Source: DAIMFL01 sp964372215
GTDB lineage: Bacteria > Pseudomonadota > Alphaproteobacteria > Dongiales > Dongiaceae
Direction: 5' to 3'
Assembly: GCA_964372215.1 (NCBI GenBank)
Contig: CAYJQC010000012.1
Span: 62,001-126,000 of the forward strand
Length of the DNA stretch: 64,000 bases
The position numbers were made by a program, and so were the translations under genes. How positions within the stretch are numbered: the stretch's first letter is position 1; the number at the start of each line of letters is the position of its first letter. The notes beneath the pieces are model-generated. The model saw nothing but the letters and a program-made list of their open reading frames with translations, had not been told where the DNA came from and searched no databases. This document shows, piece after piece, positions 47,463 to 56,589 of the stretch.

Positions 47463-48637
47463 GCCCGCACCAGGCCGCGGATCAGCCGCGCGCTGGCCGC
47501 CGCGCCCTCGAGATCGAGCGCGCCGGGCGCCGGGCGATCTCGTTGCGCTGCCGAATCGATCGCCGCGGCGAGCCGCTCCGGTGCCGTCTCGGCGCCTTCC
47601 GCCAGGGTGATCAGGCCGCGCGCCGCCAGCAGGCGCGCGCGCCGGGTCTGCTCGCCCTCGCCGGGCGCCGCGAACGGCACCACCACGGCGCGGGCGCGGG
47701 CGGCGATCAGTTCCATCACCGTATTGTAGCCGCCCTGGGAGACCGAGACGGCGCAGCGCCCGAACAGCCCGGCCAGGTCCGGCCGATGGCGCTCGATCGT
47801 CACCCCGGGCGGCGCCGCGGCCGCCAGCGCCACGGCCTCGGTCGCCGGCAGGTTGAGTCCGGTGACCAGCCGCCAGGGCCGCCCGGCCAGCCCGGTCAGC
47901 GGACGCGCCGCCAGGCTGGCGCGCAGCAGGGCGCCGCCGACCGCGCCGCCGCCGGCCGAAACCAGCACCTCGCCGGTCTCCGCGCCGGCCTCCGCACTAT
48001 CCGCTGCCGCCGGAAGCTCGACCACGTAGCCGGTATAGGCCAGCCGCCCGGCGATCTCCGCCGCGCCGGGAAAGCTCAGCTCCAGGGGCGCCAGGCGCGG
48101 ATCGCCGTGGACCAGCACCCGGTCGAAGAACCGCCGCACCAGCGCCACCGTCTCGGCCACCCGCTTGGCGCTTTCGGGGCCGGGCCGGTGCTTGTCGACC
48201 AGGATGTCGCGCAGCGAGCACAGGATCAGCGGCCGGGGCCGCCGTGCAGCCGCCGCCTCGAGCAGCGGCAGCAGCTCGCGGCGGAAGGCGCGCCGGCCGA
48301 ACGGATAGAGCTCGATCAGCAGCATGTCGGGCGCCCGCGCCGCGAACAGCGCCAGCAGCGCCGCCGCCCGCGCCGCCCACCAGGCGTCGTCGACCGGCCG
48401 GCCGGCGCCATCGAGCAGCGTGGCGAAGCCGGCGTCGGCGGCCCGCGCCGGCGGCAGCTGCACCGTCTCGGCGGCGCCGAAATCGACGCCCTCGACCGGT
48501 TCGCCGCCGGCCGCCACGGTGACCGCGATCCCGGCATTGCCGAGCGCCCGGGCGATCGCCGCCGCCCGCCTGAGATGGCCGATGCCCAGGAGATGCTGGA
48601 CGTGGAACATCAGGCGCGGCGGCGCACCGCGGTTCAT
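47459..48637 (-). CDS. MurG-like glycosyltransferase, paralogue 1
   Basis: 392 residues, GT-B fold. The N-terminal HLLGIGHLRRAAAIARAL is the usual nucleotide-sugar glycosyltransferase start of this group. The C-terminal half has VLVSAGGGAVGG and VSQGGYNTVMELIAARARAVVVPF, the donor-binding motif. It resembles the gene at 56590 across both motifs. The ATG start overlaps the stop of the histidine phosphatase gene. It is cytosolic or membrane-peripheral. The donor and acceptor are unknown. Confidence 0.87.
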   Translation of the reverse strand: MNRGAPPRLMFHVQHLLGIGHLRRAAAIARALGNAGIAVTVAAGGEPVEGVDFGAAETVQLPPARAADAGFATLLDGAGRPVDDAWWAARAAALLALFAARAPDMLLIELYPFGRRAFRRELLPLLEAAAARRPRPLILCSLRDILVDKHRPGPESAKRVAETVALVRRFFDRVLVHGDPRLAPLELSFPGAAEIAGRLAYTGYVVELPAAADSAEAGAETGEVLVSAGGGAVGGALLRASLAARPLTGLAGRPWRLVTGLNLPATEAVALAAAAPPGVTIERHRPDLAGLFGRCAVSVSQGGYNTVMELIAARARAVVVPFAAPGEGEQTRRARLLAARGLITLAEGAETAPERLAAAIDSAAQRDRPAPGALDLEGAAASARLIRGLVRA

Positions 48638-49305
48638 GGCGACCGCTCGGGGCAGGCCGGGGCGCCGGCCGCCGCCAGCGGCAGGTTCAGCCGCTCGACC
48701 GCCAGCCCGGCGGCGGAGAAGCGGAACTGGTGGACACAGCCGTCGGCCAGCTTCGCGGGCGGCTGTCCCAGCATGTCCCAGCCGCAGGCGGCGGCATGGA
48801 TGGCGCGCAGCACGCTGCGATGGGTGACGCAGAAAATGCTGCGGCCCTGCTGCAGCATGTCCTGCAGCAATTCCATGTTGCGCTGCAGCACGTCGCGCGG
48901 ACTCTCGCCTCCCGGCGGCCGGAAATCCCAGCCTTTCGCCTCCCATTCCGCCATTTTTGCGCCATGGCGGGCGCGCAGATCGGCCAGGGTCTGGCCTTCC
49001 CACGCGCCGAAGCCGCGCTCGATCAGGCGCGGCTCGATCGCCAGCGGCGGCGGTTTCATGCTGCACTCCATGCTGCGCAGCATGATCTCGGCGGTCTCGC
49101 GGCAGCGCCGCAGCGGACTGGCCAGCCAGTGGCGCTGCCGCCAGTCGATTTCCGGGGTCTCCGGCAGCCGCCAGCCGCGCACCGCTTCGCGGCCCTCGGG
49201 CGACAACGCCACGTCGGTGCGGCCCTGCAGCCGGCGCGCCGCGTTCCAGGCGGTCGGGCCATGGCGCATCAGCGCCACGGCGATGGCGCGGTCAGCCACG
49301 CTCAC
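48634..49305 (-). CDS. Histidine phosphatase (phosphoglycerate mutase-like)
   Basis: 223 residues. The catalytic LMRHGPTAWN holds the phospho-His, RGFGAWEGQTLADL and the second catalytic His in CVTHRSVLRAI. SPLRRCRETAEIM is also typical. It is a branch-2-free, RHG-type phosphatase of the cobC/PhoE group; the substrate is unknown but its place among glycosyltransferases suggests a sugar phosphate. The GTG start (49303-49305) overlaps the stop of the upstream glycosyltransferase gene as GTGA. Confidence 0.9.
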   Translation of the reverse strand: MSVADRAIAVALMRHGPTAWNAARRLQGRTDVALSPEGREAVRGWRLPETPEIDWRQRHWLASPLRRCRETAEIMLRSMECSMKPPPLAIEPRLIERGFGAWEGQTLADLRARHGAKMAEWEAKGWDFRPPGGESPRDVLQRNMELLQDMLQQGRSIFCVTHRSVLRAIHAAACGWDMLGQPPAKLADGCVHQFRFSAAGLAVERLNLPLAAAGAPACPERSP

Positions 49306-50480
49306 CCCGCCGGGCGCGCGACCGCGGCGCCGGCGCGGCGCCCGTACGACGCGACGGAAGCGGACAGCGCCGCGTCGAGCTGCCGGGCGGCGGCGGTGAT
49401 GCCGTGCTGCAGGGCAACCCGGCGGCGGGCGGCGGCGCCCATGGCCGCCCGTAGATTGGCGTCGTCGAGCAGCCGGGCGGTGGCGGCGGCAAAGGCGGCG
49501 ACCTCGCCGGGCGGGGTCAGCAGGCCGGTATGGCCGTCCTCGACGATCGCGGCGACGCCGCCGCTGGCGCCGGCCACCACCGGCAGGCCGCTGGCCTGGG
49601 CCTCGAGCAGCGCCATGCCGTAGGCTTCGTTGATCGCCGGCCAGGCCAGCATGTCGGCGGCGGCGTAGACCGGCGCCAGCGCGTCCGGCGCCAGGGCGCC
49701 GAGCCGGGCGACGCGGCTTCCGAGCGGCGCCAGCGCCGCGGTCACCGCCGCCTCTGCCTTGCCGCCGCCGACCACGATCAGCCGCCAGTCGCGCTCGAGC
49801 AGCCGTGCCAGGGCGTCGCCCAGGATGCGGTAGGATCTCAGCTTGTCGCCCTCGCGCATCATCCCGACGGCGAGCAGCCAGGGCGGCCCGGCGTCGAGAC
49901 CGAGGCGCGCCGCCAGCTCGGACCGCGCCGCCCCGCGGGTGACGCGGCGATATGGCTCGGGGTCGAGAAACGGCGCCAACTGGATGACCCGGCTGCGGTC
50001 GCGCACCAGCGGCAGCAGGCAGGCGACATCCGCCGGGTTCAGGCACAGCACGCAGTCGGCCGCCATCACGCCCGCCGCGCTCGCCGCGTGCCCGATCGCC
50101 CACGGCCCCTCGGACCGCTTCGGCGCATGGGACGCCTCGGCGACGAGATAGGGGATGTCGAGCGCGGCCGCCACCGCGAGCCCGAGCCAGTCCGGCGCCT
50201 TGTAGTAGGGATGATAGGTGAGCCAGGCCTCGGGCCGCCGGTCTTCCGGCGCGGCCAGAAGGCGGGCGATCAGGCGGGCCGCGATCGCGTCGCCCTGGGC
50301 GCGAATGCGCTCCTGCCGGGCGCGGTCGCCGGCGCCGTCATAGGCGCGCAGCCGGCTCATCAGCTCGACCCGGTGCCCGACCTGGCGCAGCGCCGCCAGC
50401 AGCAGCCGAGCCATGCGCCGGTCGCCCGACGGCACGGGGTGATCGGGCGGCTTGAGCGGGGCGTAGAAGGCGACGCGCAT
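49302..50480 (-). CDS. GT4-type glycosyltransferase
   Basis: 392 residues. GT-B fold: MRVAFYAPLKPPDHPVPSGDRRMARLLL at the N-terminus, with WLTYHPYYKAPDWLG, and the donor-site region INEAYGMALLEAQASGLPVVAG (GT4 E-x7-E) near residue 290. It transfers a sugar from a nucleotide-sugar to an unknown acceptor. It overlaps the upstream gene by 1 base (TGATG). The strong coupling across this operon suggests fixed stoichiometry. Confidence 0.92.
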   Translation of the reverse strand: MRVAFYAPLKPPDHPVPSGDRRMARLLLAALRQVGHRVELMSRLRAYDGAGDRARQERIRAQGDAIAARLIARLLAAPEDRRPEAWLTYHPYYKAPDWLGLAVAAALDIPYLVAEASHAPKRSEGPWAIGHAASAAGVMAADCVLCLNPADVACLLPLVRDRSRVIQLAPFLDPEPYRRVTRGAARSELAARLGLDAGPPWLLAVGMMREGDKLRSYRILGDALARLLERDWRLIVVGGGKAEAAVTAALAPLGSRVARLGALAPDALAPVYAAADMLAWPAINEAYGMALLEAQASGLPVVAGASGGVAAIVEDGHTGLLTPPGEVAAFAAATARLLDDANLRAAMGAAARRRVALQHGITAAARQLDAALSASVASYGRRAGAAVARPAG

Positions 50481-51862
50481 CAGCCCGGTACCGCGCGTCG
50501 GCGGCCGGCATCCGGCTCGACCGCGACTTGTGGGGCGTCGGCCGGTTCGGCGCCGGCCAGGCCGAAGCGCGCGGCCAGCGCGGCGATGCCCGCCGCCATG
50601 TCGAACCGGCTGCGCACCCGGGCATGCCCCGCCGCACCCAGCGCGCCGCGCCGCGCCGGATCCGCGATCAGCGCCGCCAGCGCCGCCGCCAGGTCGTCGG
50701 GCGCGCGCGGCGGCACCAGCAGGCCGGTGTGGCCGTGCTCGACCAGTTCCGGCACGCCGGACACCACGGTGGAAACGACGGCAAGGCGCTGGCTCTGCGC
50801 CTCCATCAGCACGTTCGGCAACCCGTCGCGGTCGCCGTCGGGCGCCACCCGGCAGGGCAGCACGAACAGATCGGCCGCGCGGTACTCCGCGAGCACGCGC
50901 TCCTGCGGCTGGGCGCCCAGCCAGTCGATGCGCTCGGCCAGGCCGGCCGCCGCGGCCTGAGCCTTCAGCGCCTCGCCCAGCGGCCCGCCGCCGACATGGC
51001 GCAGGCGCCACTGCAGCTCGCGGGGCAGCCGCGCCAGCGCCGCCAGCAGATCGTCGAAGCCCTTCTTCTCGACCGCCCGCCCGACCGCCAGCAGCCGCAC
51101 CGGCCGGCCGGCGTCGGTGCCGTCGCGGCCGGGATCGGCCGAAGCGGCCGGCGCCGGGAAGCGGCGGAAATCCAGGCCATGGTAGACCAGGGCGAGCGCC
51201 CCGGCGGCGGCCCGGGCCGGGGCCAGCGCGGCCAGGTGCTCGAAGCCGGCGCGGGTGCAGGTCACCAGCCAGTCGAGCGCGGCGAGCTTCTCCCGCTTCT
51301 CCCACTCGGGCGTGGTCCAGATGTCCTTGGCGTGGGCCGAGCAGCTCCAGTTCAGGCCGGCGACCAGCGCGGCGTAGCGCGCGACCGAGGCCGGGGTGTG
51401 CAGAAAATGGGCGTGCAGCCGGCTGGTGCCGGCCGGCAGCTCGGCCGCCAGCACCAGGGCCTGGCCGAACCGGCGGCCGCGATTGGCGGTGAAATCGCGC
51501 CGCAGATCGGCGACCCAGGCCCGCCGCGCCGGCCGGTAGCCGGGCCGCCGGCGGACCCGCCACCAGGATCGCAGCACCCGCAGCGGCGCCTGATACAGGT
51601 ATTCCGGGAGATAGCTCACGGGCGCCGCGATCTCGCGATGCACCGGGTGGATCTGGCGGTCGGTCGGCCGGCGCAGGGAAACGATGCGAATGTCGAGGCC
51701 GCGGCGCTCGAGCGCCAGGATCTCCTGGGCGATGAAGGTCTCGGACAGCCGCGGATAGCCCTTGAGCACGAACACCACCGGGCCGCCGGCCGGGGCGGGG
51801 CGGAGCCGGGTATCGCGATCCGGGACGGCGTCATTGGCCACGGCAGGAATCCAAAACGGCAA
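50480..51862 (-). CDS. GT4-type glycosyltransferase, WcaL/colanic-acid-like
   Basis: 460 residues. VVFVLKGYPRLSETFIAQEI near residue 30, HAHFLHTPASVARYAAL, FSCSAHAKDIW-like CSAHAKDIW, and the donor site DGLPNVLMEAQSQRLAVVSTVVSGVPE near 370 match the colanic-acid glycosyltransferase group. It is the first gene of the operon. The first 25 residues are poorly conserved, so the start could be later. The gene is divergent from the TetR gene across a 293-base gap. Confidence 0.92.
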   Translation of the reverse strand: MPFWIPAVANDAVPDRDTRLRPAPAGGPVVFVLKGYPRLSETFIAQEILALERRGLDIRIVSLRRPTDRQIHPVHREIAAPVSYLPEYLYQAPLRVLRSWWRVRRRPGYRPARRAWVADLRRDFTANRGRRFGQALVLAAELPAGTSRLHAHFLHTPASVARYAALVAGLNWSCSAHAKDIWTTPEWEKREKLAALDWLVTCTRAGFEHLAALAPARAAAGALALVYHGLDFRRFPAPAASADPGRDGTDAGRPVRLLAVGRAVEKKGFDDLLAALARLPRELQWRLRHVGGGPLGEALKAQAAAAGLAERIDWLGAQPQERVLAEYRAADLFVLPCRVAPDGDRDGLPNVLMEAQSQRLAVVSTVVSGVPELVEHGHTGLLVPPRAPDDLAAALAALIADPARRGALGAAGHARVRSRFDMAAGIAALAARFGLAGAEPADAPQVAVEPDAGRRRAVPG

Positions 51863-52155
51863 GATCCAGCTTCCGCCCGCCCTTCTAGCAGAACCGGGAC
51901 GGGGGAATCCGGGGAAAATCGGCGCCCGCGGATGCCGGCGCCGGCATGTGGTCGAGCAGTCGGAAGTCGTCTTTCACCTCGTCCACGGGACACCGGGCCG
52001 ACGCCCCGGGAGGGTGCGGCCACCCGCGATCCCGCGGCGCGCAAGAGCGTGCCGAGCGCGTGTCGGGAGCGACAGTTTGCCGCTGACGGTCGCTGTTGCG
52101 CAACGCCGATGCGGAAGCTAAGTGAGTTACTGCTAACTAACTGGAGTGTTGCCCC
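51863..52155. other. Gap between the glycan operon and the TetR-exporter module
   Basis: No gene is evident here. It must hold promoters for the glycosyltransferase operon (minus strand) and for the TetR gene (plus strand). The only clear element is the AT-richer inverted repeat next to the TetR start, given separately. Confidence 0.45.
52125..52138. promoter_or_regulatory. Probable TetR operator
   Basis: AGTTA-CTGC-TAACT is a perfect inverted repeat with 5-base arms, 17 bases before the TetR start codon, in a locally AT-rich patch. TetR regulators usually bind such sites by their own start, so autoregulation is likely. Confidence 0.5.
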
Positions 52156-52764
52156 GTGCAATCCCGCAAGCCCGCCGCCGAGCGCCAGGCCGAGATCGTC
52201 GAAGCCACGGTACGGCTTGCGGCCAGCGCCGGCCCGGATCGTCTGAGCCTGGACTCGGTTGCCGCTGCCGTCGGCATCTCGCAGCCGGCGATCTTCCGGC
52301 ACTTTCCGTCCAAGGGCCGGCTTTGGCTCGCCGTCGCCGGCTGGATCGCGCAGCGGCTGACCGGTGTCTGGGAAGGTGCGGAGTCGGAAGCGACGCCGAC
52401 CGAGCGCGTGCGCAAGATGGTCCAGGGACAGCTGATATTGGTCAACGCGACACCGGCGATCCCCGCCATCCTGTTCTCCCGCACCCTCCACAGCGAGAAC
52501 GAAGCGCTTCGCCAAGCGTTCGAGACGCTGGTCGGGACCTTTCATCAGCGTCTGACGCGCCAGCTCGACGCCGCCCAGGCGGACGGCAGCATCCGAGACG
52601 GCATCGAAGCGGCGCAGCTCGCCGCCCTGGTCATGTCGGTCGTCCAAGGCACGATCCTGCGCTGGACCGTGACCCGACAGCGCTTCGACCTTGTCGCCGA
52701 AGGGCTTGGCCTGGTGGATCTGCTGCTGCAGAGCTTCGGCCGCGATCCCGCGGCGAGGCGCTAG
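52156..52764 (+). CDS. TetR/AcrR-family transcriptional regulator
   Basis: 202 residues from the GTG at 52156. The helix-turn-helix is VAAAVGISQPAIFRHFPSKGRLW at about 36-58. The remainder is a helical ligand-binding domain. It is followed 10 bases later by the HlyD-like gene, so it probably represses its own export operon. The ligand is unknown. The module's genes use the plus strand against the flanking minus-strand glycan genes. Confidence 0.92.
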   Translation: MQSRKPAAERQAEIVEATVRLAASAGPDRLSLDSVAAAVGISQPAIFRHFPSKGRLWLAVAGWIAQRLTGVWEGAESEATPTERVRKMVQGQLILVNATPAIPAILFSRTLHSENEALRQAFETLVGTFHQRLTRQLDAAQADGSIRDGIEAAQLAALVMSVVQGTILRWTVTRQRFDLVAEGLGLVDLLLQSFGRDPAARR

Positions 52765-52774
52765 AGGTATCGCC

Positions 52775-53971
52775 ATGCAACTCCGCAGATACCGCACATC
52801 GGCCCTGGTCGCGCTCGGCTTCGTCGCCGTGGCCGCCGCGGCTGCCGCGTACCATTGGTTGCGACCGCTGCCGGTGACGGTGGCGATGCCGGCCGAGAAT
52901 GCGGCCGTCGAGGTCTACGGGCTGGGGACTGTCGAAGCACGGGTTCTGTCGGAGATCGGTTTCCAGGTCGGCGGAACGCTGATCGATCTGGCGGTCGATC
53001 ATGGCGACAGGGTTTCGGCCGGCGGCATCGTCGCCCGCCTCGAGAGCGGAGCCCAGGAGGCCCGGCTGGCCAAGGCCGCGGCCGGCGTCGCGCTGGCTCG
53101 GGCGGCCCTCGAGCAGGCGAACGCGCGGCTCGGACGGGCTAACGCGATCCTGCACGAGAAACTGCGGATCAACACGCGACGGCAGGAACTGGTGACTCGC
53201 GGCACCGTCTCGGTCGAGGCCGCCGAGGAAGCGCAGACGGCGGCCGAGGTCGCGGCCGCCGACGTCACGGTGGCGCAGAGCGAGGTCGATCTCGCCGCCG
53301 CGGCGCTCGAGGACGCGCGCGCCAACGCCCATCTCGAAGACGCGCTGACTCGATACTACACGCTCACGGCGCCCTACGAAGGCGTCGTCGTCAAACGCCA
53401 CGCCGAACTCGGCGCCGCCCTCAGCGCCGGCCAGACGCTGTTCACCTTCGTCGACCCGACGACCATCTGGGTGCGTGCCTATGTCGACGAGGCTCGGGCC
53501 GGCGGGCTTCAGGTCGGTCAGCGCGCCGAGATTCGTCTGCGGTCCTTGCCGCAGCAGGTGTTCGCCGGATCCGTCGCCCGGATCGACATCGAAAGCGATC
53601 GGGTGAGCGAGGAGCGGCGCGTGCATGTCACCTGTGATTCATGCCCCCGGCAGTTCCATCTGGGCGAACAGGCCGAGGTGGTGATCCGGAAAAGCAGCAT
53701 CGCCCGCGCCATCCTGGTCCCGGAGAGTGCGGTCCAGGAATTCGACGGCCGGACCGGCCGCGTCTGGACGGTGGAGGACGGACAGCTTGCGCAAAGATCG
53801 GTGACATTCGGGGAGCGTACGCTCGACGGCCGCATCGCCATCGCCGACGAGCTGCCGCCCGATGTGGCGGTGCTCACCGAACTGCGTCCCGGGCTGCGGG
53901 TCGGGCGGGCGGCACGAGTGACGTCGACAGCGAGCGAAACTGCGGCAGCCGCAGCCGGCGCAGCATCATGA
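52775..53971 (+). CDS. HlyD-family periplasmic adaptor (DevB-like)
   Basis: 398 residues. One N-terminal membrane segment (about 10-28) precedes the barrel-hairpin-lipoyl arrangement: QVGGTLIDLAVDHGDRVSAGGIVARLES (lipoyl start), a coiled-coil hairpin of about 90 residues from ARLAKAAAGVALARAAL, and YTLTAPYEGVVVKRHAELGAALSAGQTLF. It bridges the inner-membrane exporter to an outer-membrane channel. Cys295 and Cys298 are unusual for the family. Its stop overlaps the permease start as ATGA. Confidence 0.92.
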   Translation: MQLRRYRTSALVALGFVAVAAAAAAYHWLRPLPVTVAMPAENAAVEVYGLGTVEARVLSEIGFQVGGTLIDLAVDHGDRVSAGGIVARLESGAQEARLAKAAAGVALARAALEQANARLGRANAILHEKLRINTRRQELVTRGTVSVEAAEEAQTAAEVAAADVTVAQSEVDLAAAALEDARANAHLEDALTRYYTLTAPYEGVVVKRHAELGAALSAGQTLFTFVDPTTIWVRAYVDEARAGGLQVGQRAEIRLRSLPQQVFAGSVARIDIESDRVSEERRVHVTCDSCPRQFHLGEQAEVVIRKSSIARAILVPESAVQEFDGRTGRVWTVEDGQLAQRSVTFGERTLDGRIAIADELPPDVAVLTELRPGLRVGRAARVTSTASETAAAAAGAAS

Positions 53972-55116
53972 ACCTCGCCTATCGCGACGTGCGGCACAAG
54001 CTCGGCCGATTCCTCTTGACCTGCATTGGCCTGAGCCTGCTGCTCGGCACGGTGCTGTCGATGATCGGGATCTACCGTGGCTTGGTCGATGATGCCTTGG
54101 CGCTGGTGCGGACCCCTGCGGCCGAGGTCTGGATCGTCGAGGCGGGCACGCGCGGCCCGTTCGCCGAATCGTCGCGCTTGTCGGGAGACACGCGCGAAGC
54201 GGTGGCGCGGATTGCCGGGGTCGCCGCCGCCGGGTCGGTCACCTACCAGTCGGTCGAGGCGGTTCAGGGCGGCCGGAAGATCCGGCTCTACGTGGTCGGA
54301 TACGAGCCGACCCGGCCCGGCGGGCCGGCGCGGCTAATCGCCGGACGACTGATCGCGCGCAGCCATTTCGAACTGATCGCCGATCGGCGCAGCGGGCTCG
54401 CGATCGGCGACCGCCTGGCCCTCGGTCGCGACTTCTTCACTGTGGTAGGCCTCACCGACAACCAGGTCGCGTCGGGTGGCGATCCGGTCGTCTACATGAC
54501 GCTGCGCGATTCCCAGAAACTGCAGTTCGATCTCGAGCCCCCTGCGGCGCGGCAGGAACGGGAGCGCCAGCTCGCTGCCGGCCGGACCCCCTTCGTCGAC
54601 ACCGATACGGTGAACGCCGTCATCGCGCGGCTGGCGGCCGGCGTCGAGGCCACAAGCGTCGCCGAGTCGGTGCGGCGCTGGAAGCACCTCTCGGCCATGA
54701 CTCAGGACGAGCAGGAGGGCATCCTCACCCAGTCGGTCGTCGAGCGCGCGCGCCGGCAGATCGGCCTCTTCACCGGCATCCTGCTCACCGTCTCGGCGGT
54801 GATCATCGCGCTCATCATCTACACCATGACCATGGACAAGCTGCGCGAGATCGCGACGCTGAAGCTGATCGGTGCGCCGGACCGCACGATCGTCGGGCTG
54901 ATCGTCCAACAGGCCCTGGCCATGGGGGTGATCGGTTTCGGGGTCGGTGCCGCCATCATCGCGACAGCCAAGGACTATTTTCCTCGCCGGGTCATTCTTG
55001 AGCCGCAGGATGGCCTCGTCCTGGCCGTCGCCGTGCTGCTGGTCTGCCTGCTCTCGAGCGGTCTCGGCGTCCGCCTGGCGCTCAAGGTGGACCCGGCAAC
55101 GGCGTTGGGGGGCTGA
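53968..55116 (+). CDS. FtsX-like ABC permease (DevC-like)
   Basis: 382 residues. One membrane segment near the N-terminus (15-36), a periplasmic domain of about 230 residues, and three C-terminal helices (IGLFTGILLTVSAVIIALIIY, ALAMGVIGFGVGAAIIA and LVLAVAVLLVCLLSSGLGV) follow the FtsX/MacB-like pattern. REIATLKLIGAPDRTIVGLI is the ATPase-contact loop. It forms the export complex with the adaptor and the ATPase encoded on either side. The start is fixed by the ATGA overlap. Confidence 0.93.
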   Translation: MNLAYRDVRHKLGRFLLTCIGLSLLLGTVLSMIGIYRGLVDDALALVRTPAAEVWIVEAGTRGPFAESSRLSGDTREAVARIAGVAAAGSVTYQSVEAVQGGRKIRLYVVGYEPTRPGGPARLIAGRLIARSHFELIADRRSGLAIGDRLALGRDFFTVVGLTDNQVASGGDPVVYMTLRDSQKLQFDLEPPAARQERERQLAAGRTPFVDTDTVNAVIARLAAGVEATSVAESVRRWKHLSAMTQDEQEGILTQSVVERARRQIGLFTGILLTVSAVIIALIIYTMTMDKLREIATLKLIGAPDRTIVGLIVQQALAMGVIGFGVGAAIIATAKDYFPRRVILEPQDGLVLAVAVLLVCLLSSGLGVRLALKVDPATALGG

Positions 55117-55120
55117 GCCG

Positions 55121-56029
55121 ATGACGGCGGACCCCGCGCGCCAGCCGCTGGTTCGGCTGGATCGGATCTCAAAGCATTTTGGCGAGGGCGCGGCCCGGGT
55201 CGACGCGCTGCGCGAGGTGAGCATCGCCGTCCAACCCGGCGAGGTCGTCGGGCTCCTCGGTCCCAGCGGCTCCGGAAAGAGCACGCTGCTCAACGTGGTC
55301 GGCTGCATCGTCGAGCCGAGCGCCGGCCGAATGCTGCTCGACGGCGAGCCGGTCTACGACGGCCGCTGGCTGCGCCGCGACCTCCGGCGGCTGCGCCTGG
55401 AGAAGATCGGCTTCATCTTCCAGTTCCACAATCTTCTGCCGTTCCTCACCAGCCTGGAGAACGTCGCCGTCGTCCTCGACATCGCCGGCGTCGAGCCGTC
55501 CGAGAGTCGCCGTCGCGCCGGCGCGCTCCTCGACTATCTCCAGGTCGGCAACCGGAGCGGAGCGCTCCCCGCCAGCCTGTCGGGCGGCGAGGCGCAGCGG
55601 GTCGCCATCGCGCGGGCCCTCGCCAACCGGCCGCGAATCATCCTGGCCGACGAACCGACGGCCGCACTCGACTCGCACCGGGCCGGCATCGTGATGGATC
55701 TGCTGCGCAAGGTCGCGCTCGAGCAACAGGCGGCCATTCTGGTGGTCACCCACGACGAAAAGGTGTTCGACCGCTTCGATCGGATCTTCATGCTGCGCGA
55801 CGGGCGCCTCGACGGCGGCGAGGCCGGACCCGCGGGCTCCTCCGGACGGCCATCGGGCGGCGCTTCCGCGAGTCCGGACCGCGTCGGGAACGGCGACCCG
55901 GATGACGCGGCCGAAGCGCCCGACATGGCGGCTGGGGCCGACAAGTCCGCGCGCCTCAGCCAGGCGGCACGACAGATCCTCGCCGAGGCCCGCGGTCTCG
56001 CCGCCCAAGCGACCCAATCCGCCCCCTGA
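55121..56029 (+). CDS. ABC exporter ATPase (DevA/LolD/MacB-like)
   Basis: 302 residues. Walker A GPSGSGKST is near residue 47, Q-loop FIFQFHNLLPFLT, signature LSGGEAQRVAIARAL and Walker B IILADEPTAALDS, all intact. A 75-residue Gly/Ala/Pro-rich tail after about residue 230 is longer than in most DevA or LolD proteins and looks disordered. It begins 4 bases after the permease stop. No TolC-like gene is adjacent, so the outer-membrane channel must be encoded elsewhere. The exported substrate is unknown. Confidence 0.94.
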   Translation: MTADPARQPLVRLDRISKHFGEGAARVDALREVSIAVQPGEVVGLLGPSGSGKSTLLNVVGCIVEPSAGRMLLDGEPVYDGRWLRRDLRRLRLEKIGFIFQFHNLLPFLTSLENVAVVLDIAGVEPSESRRRAGALLDYLQVGNRSGALPASLSGGEAQRVAIARALANRPRIILADEPTAALDSHRAGIVMDLLRKVALEQQAAILVVTHDEKVFDRFDRIFMLRDGRLDGGEAGPAGSSGRPSGGASASPDRVGNGDPDDAAEAPDMAAGADKSARLSQAARQILAEARGLAAQATQSAP

Positions 56030-56077
56030 ACCGCGCGCCCGTTCCCACCCTTGGACTGGAGAGCCACGCTGTCCGCA

Positions 56078-56437
56078 ATGCCACGTTCCGGCCGGACCAC
56101 GATCGCCGCGGCGGTGCTCGCCATCGGCTTTGCTCTCGGCCGGCTGGTGGCGGCGGCGCCGGCCGGCGACTCGCCCGCGGCGGCCATTGCCGACGGTCAG
56201 CCCTGGATCATGCAGACGGCCGACGGCGCGGAGCTTCAACTGACGCTCCACGGCGACGGCACCGGCCGCATCGAAGGCGGGCCGGTTTCGCTGGCGCCGA
56301 AGTGGCGGGCGACGCCGGACGGCCTATGCTTGAAGCCCGGACTGCTCGTCAGCGAGCGCTGCCTGGTTCTGCAGCGCGAGGCGGATGGCTACGTTGCTCG
56401 CCGCGACGGCGAGATAGTATTCCGGCTGACACGCTGA
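56078..56437 (+). CDS. Small secreted or membrane-anchored protein of unknown function
   Basis: 119 residues from the ATG at 56078; a TTG at 56051 is also possible. A hydrophobic segment (TTIAAAVLAIGFALGRLVAAAPA) looks like a signal peptide or anchor. The rest forms short strands (GQPWIMQTADGAELQLTLHGDGTGRIEGG, KWRATPDGLCLKPG, RCLVLQREADGY), with two Cys that could pair. The pattern recalls small periplasmic lipocalin-like or hypothetical proteins. It follows the exporter genes by 48 bases on the same strand and may belong to them. Confidence 0.65.
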   Translation: MPRSGRTTIAAAVLAIGFALGRLVAAAPAGDSPAAAIADGQPWIMQTADGAELQLTLHGDGTGRIEGGPVSLAPKWRATPDGLCLKPGLLVSERCLVLQREADGYVARRDGEIVFRLTR

Positions 56438-56451
56438 AGCCTGGGGCCGAC

Positions 56452-56478
56452 GCGCCGGGTGCGCCGGGTGCGCCGGGT
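56452..56478. repeat. Short tandem repeat, three copies of GCGCCGGGT
   Basis: Three head-to-tail copies of the nine-base unit GCGCCGGGT lie just after the small secreted-protein gene. They are in a gap between convergent genes, so no coding role is likely. Confidence 0.85.
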
Positions 56479-56589
56479 GCGGCATTCCCGCGGTGAAGGG
56501 ACGCAGTACCCGGCCGCCGGCCGCCGGCGCGGGTCCGAGAAGTCCAGGAGATCGTCCGACAGGAGTGCGCGCGGGCCGCGCGCCGGAGG

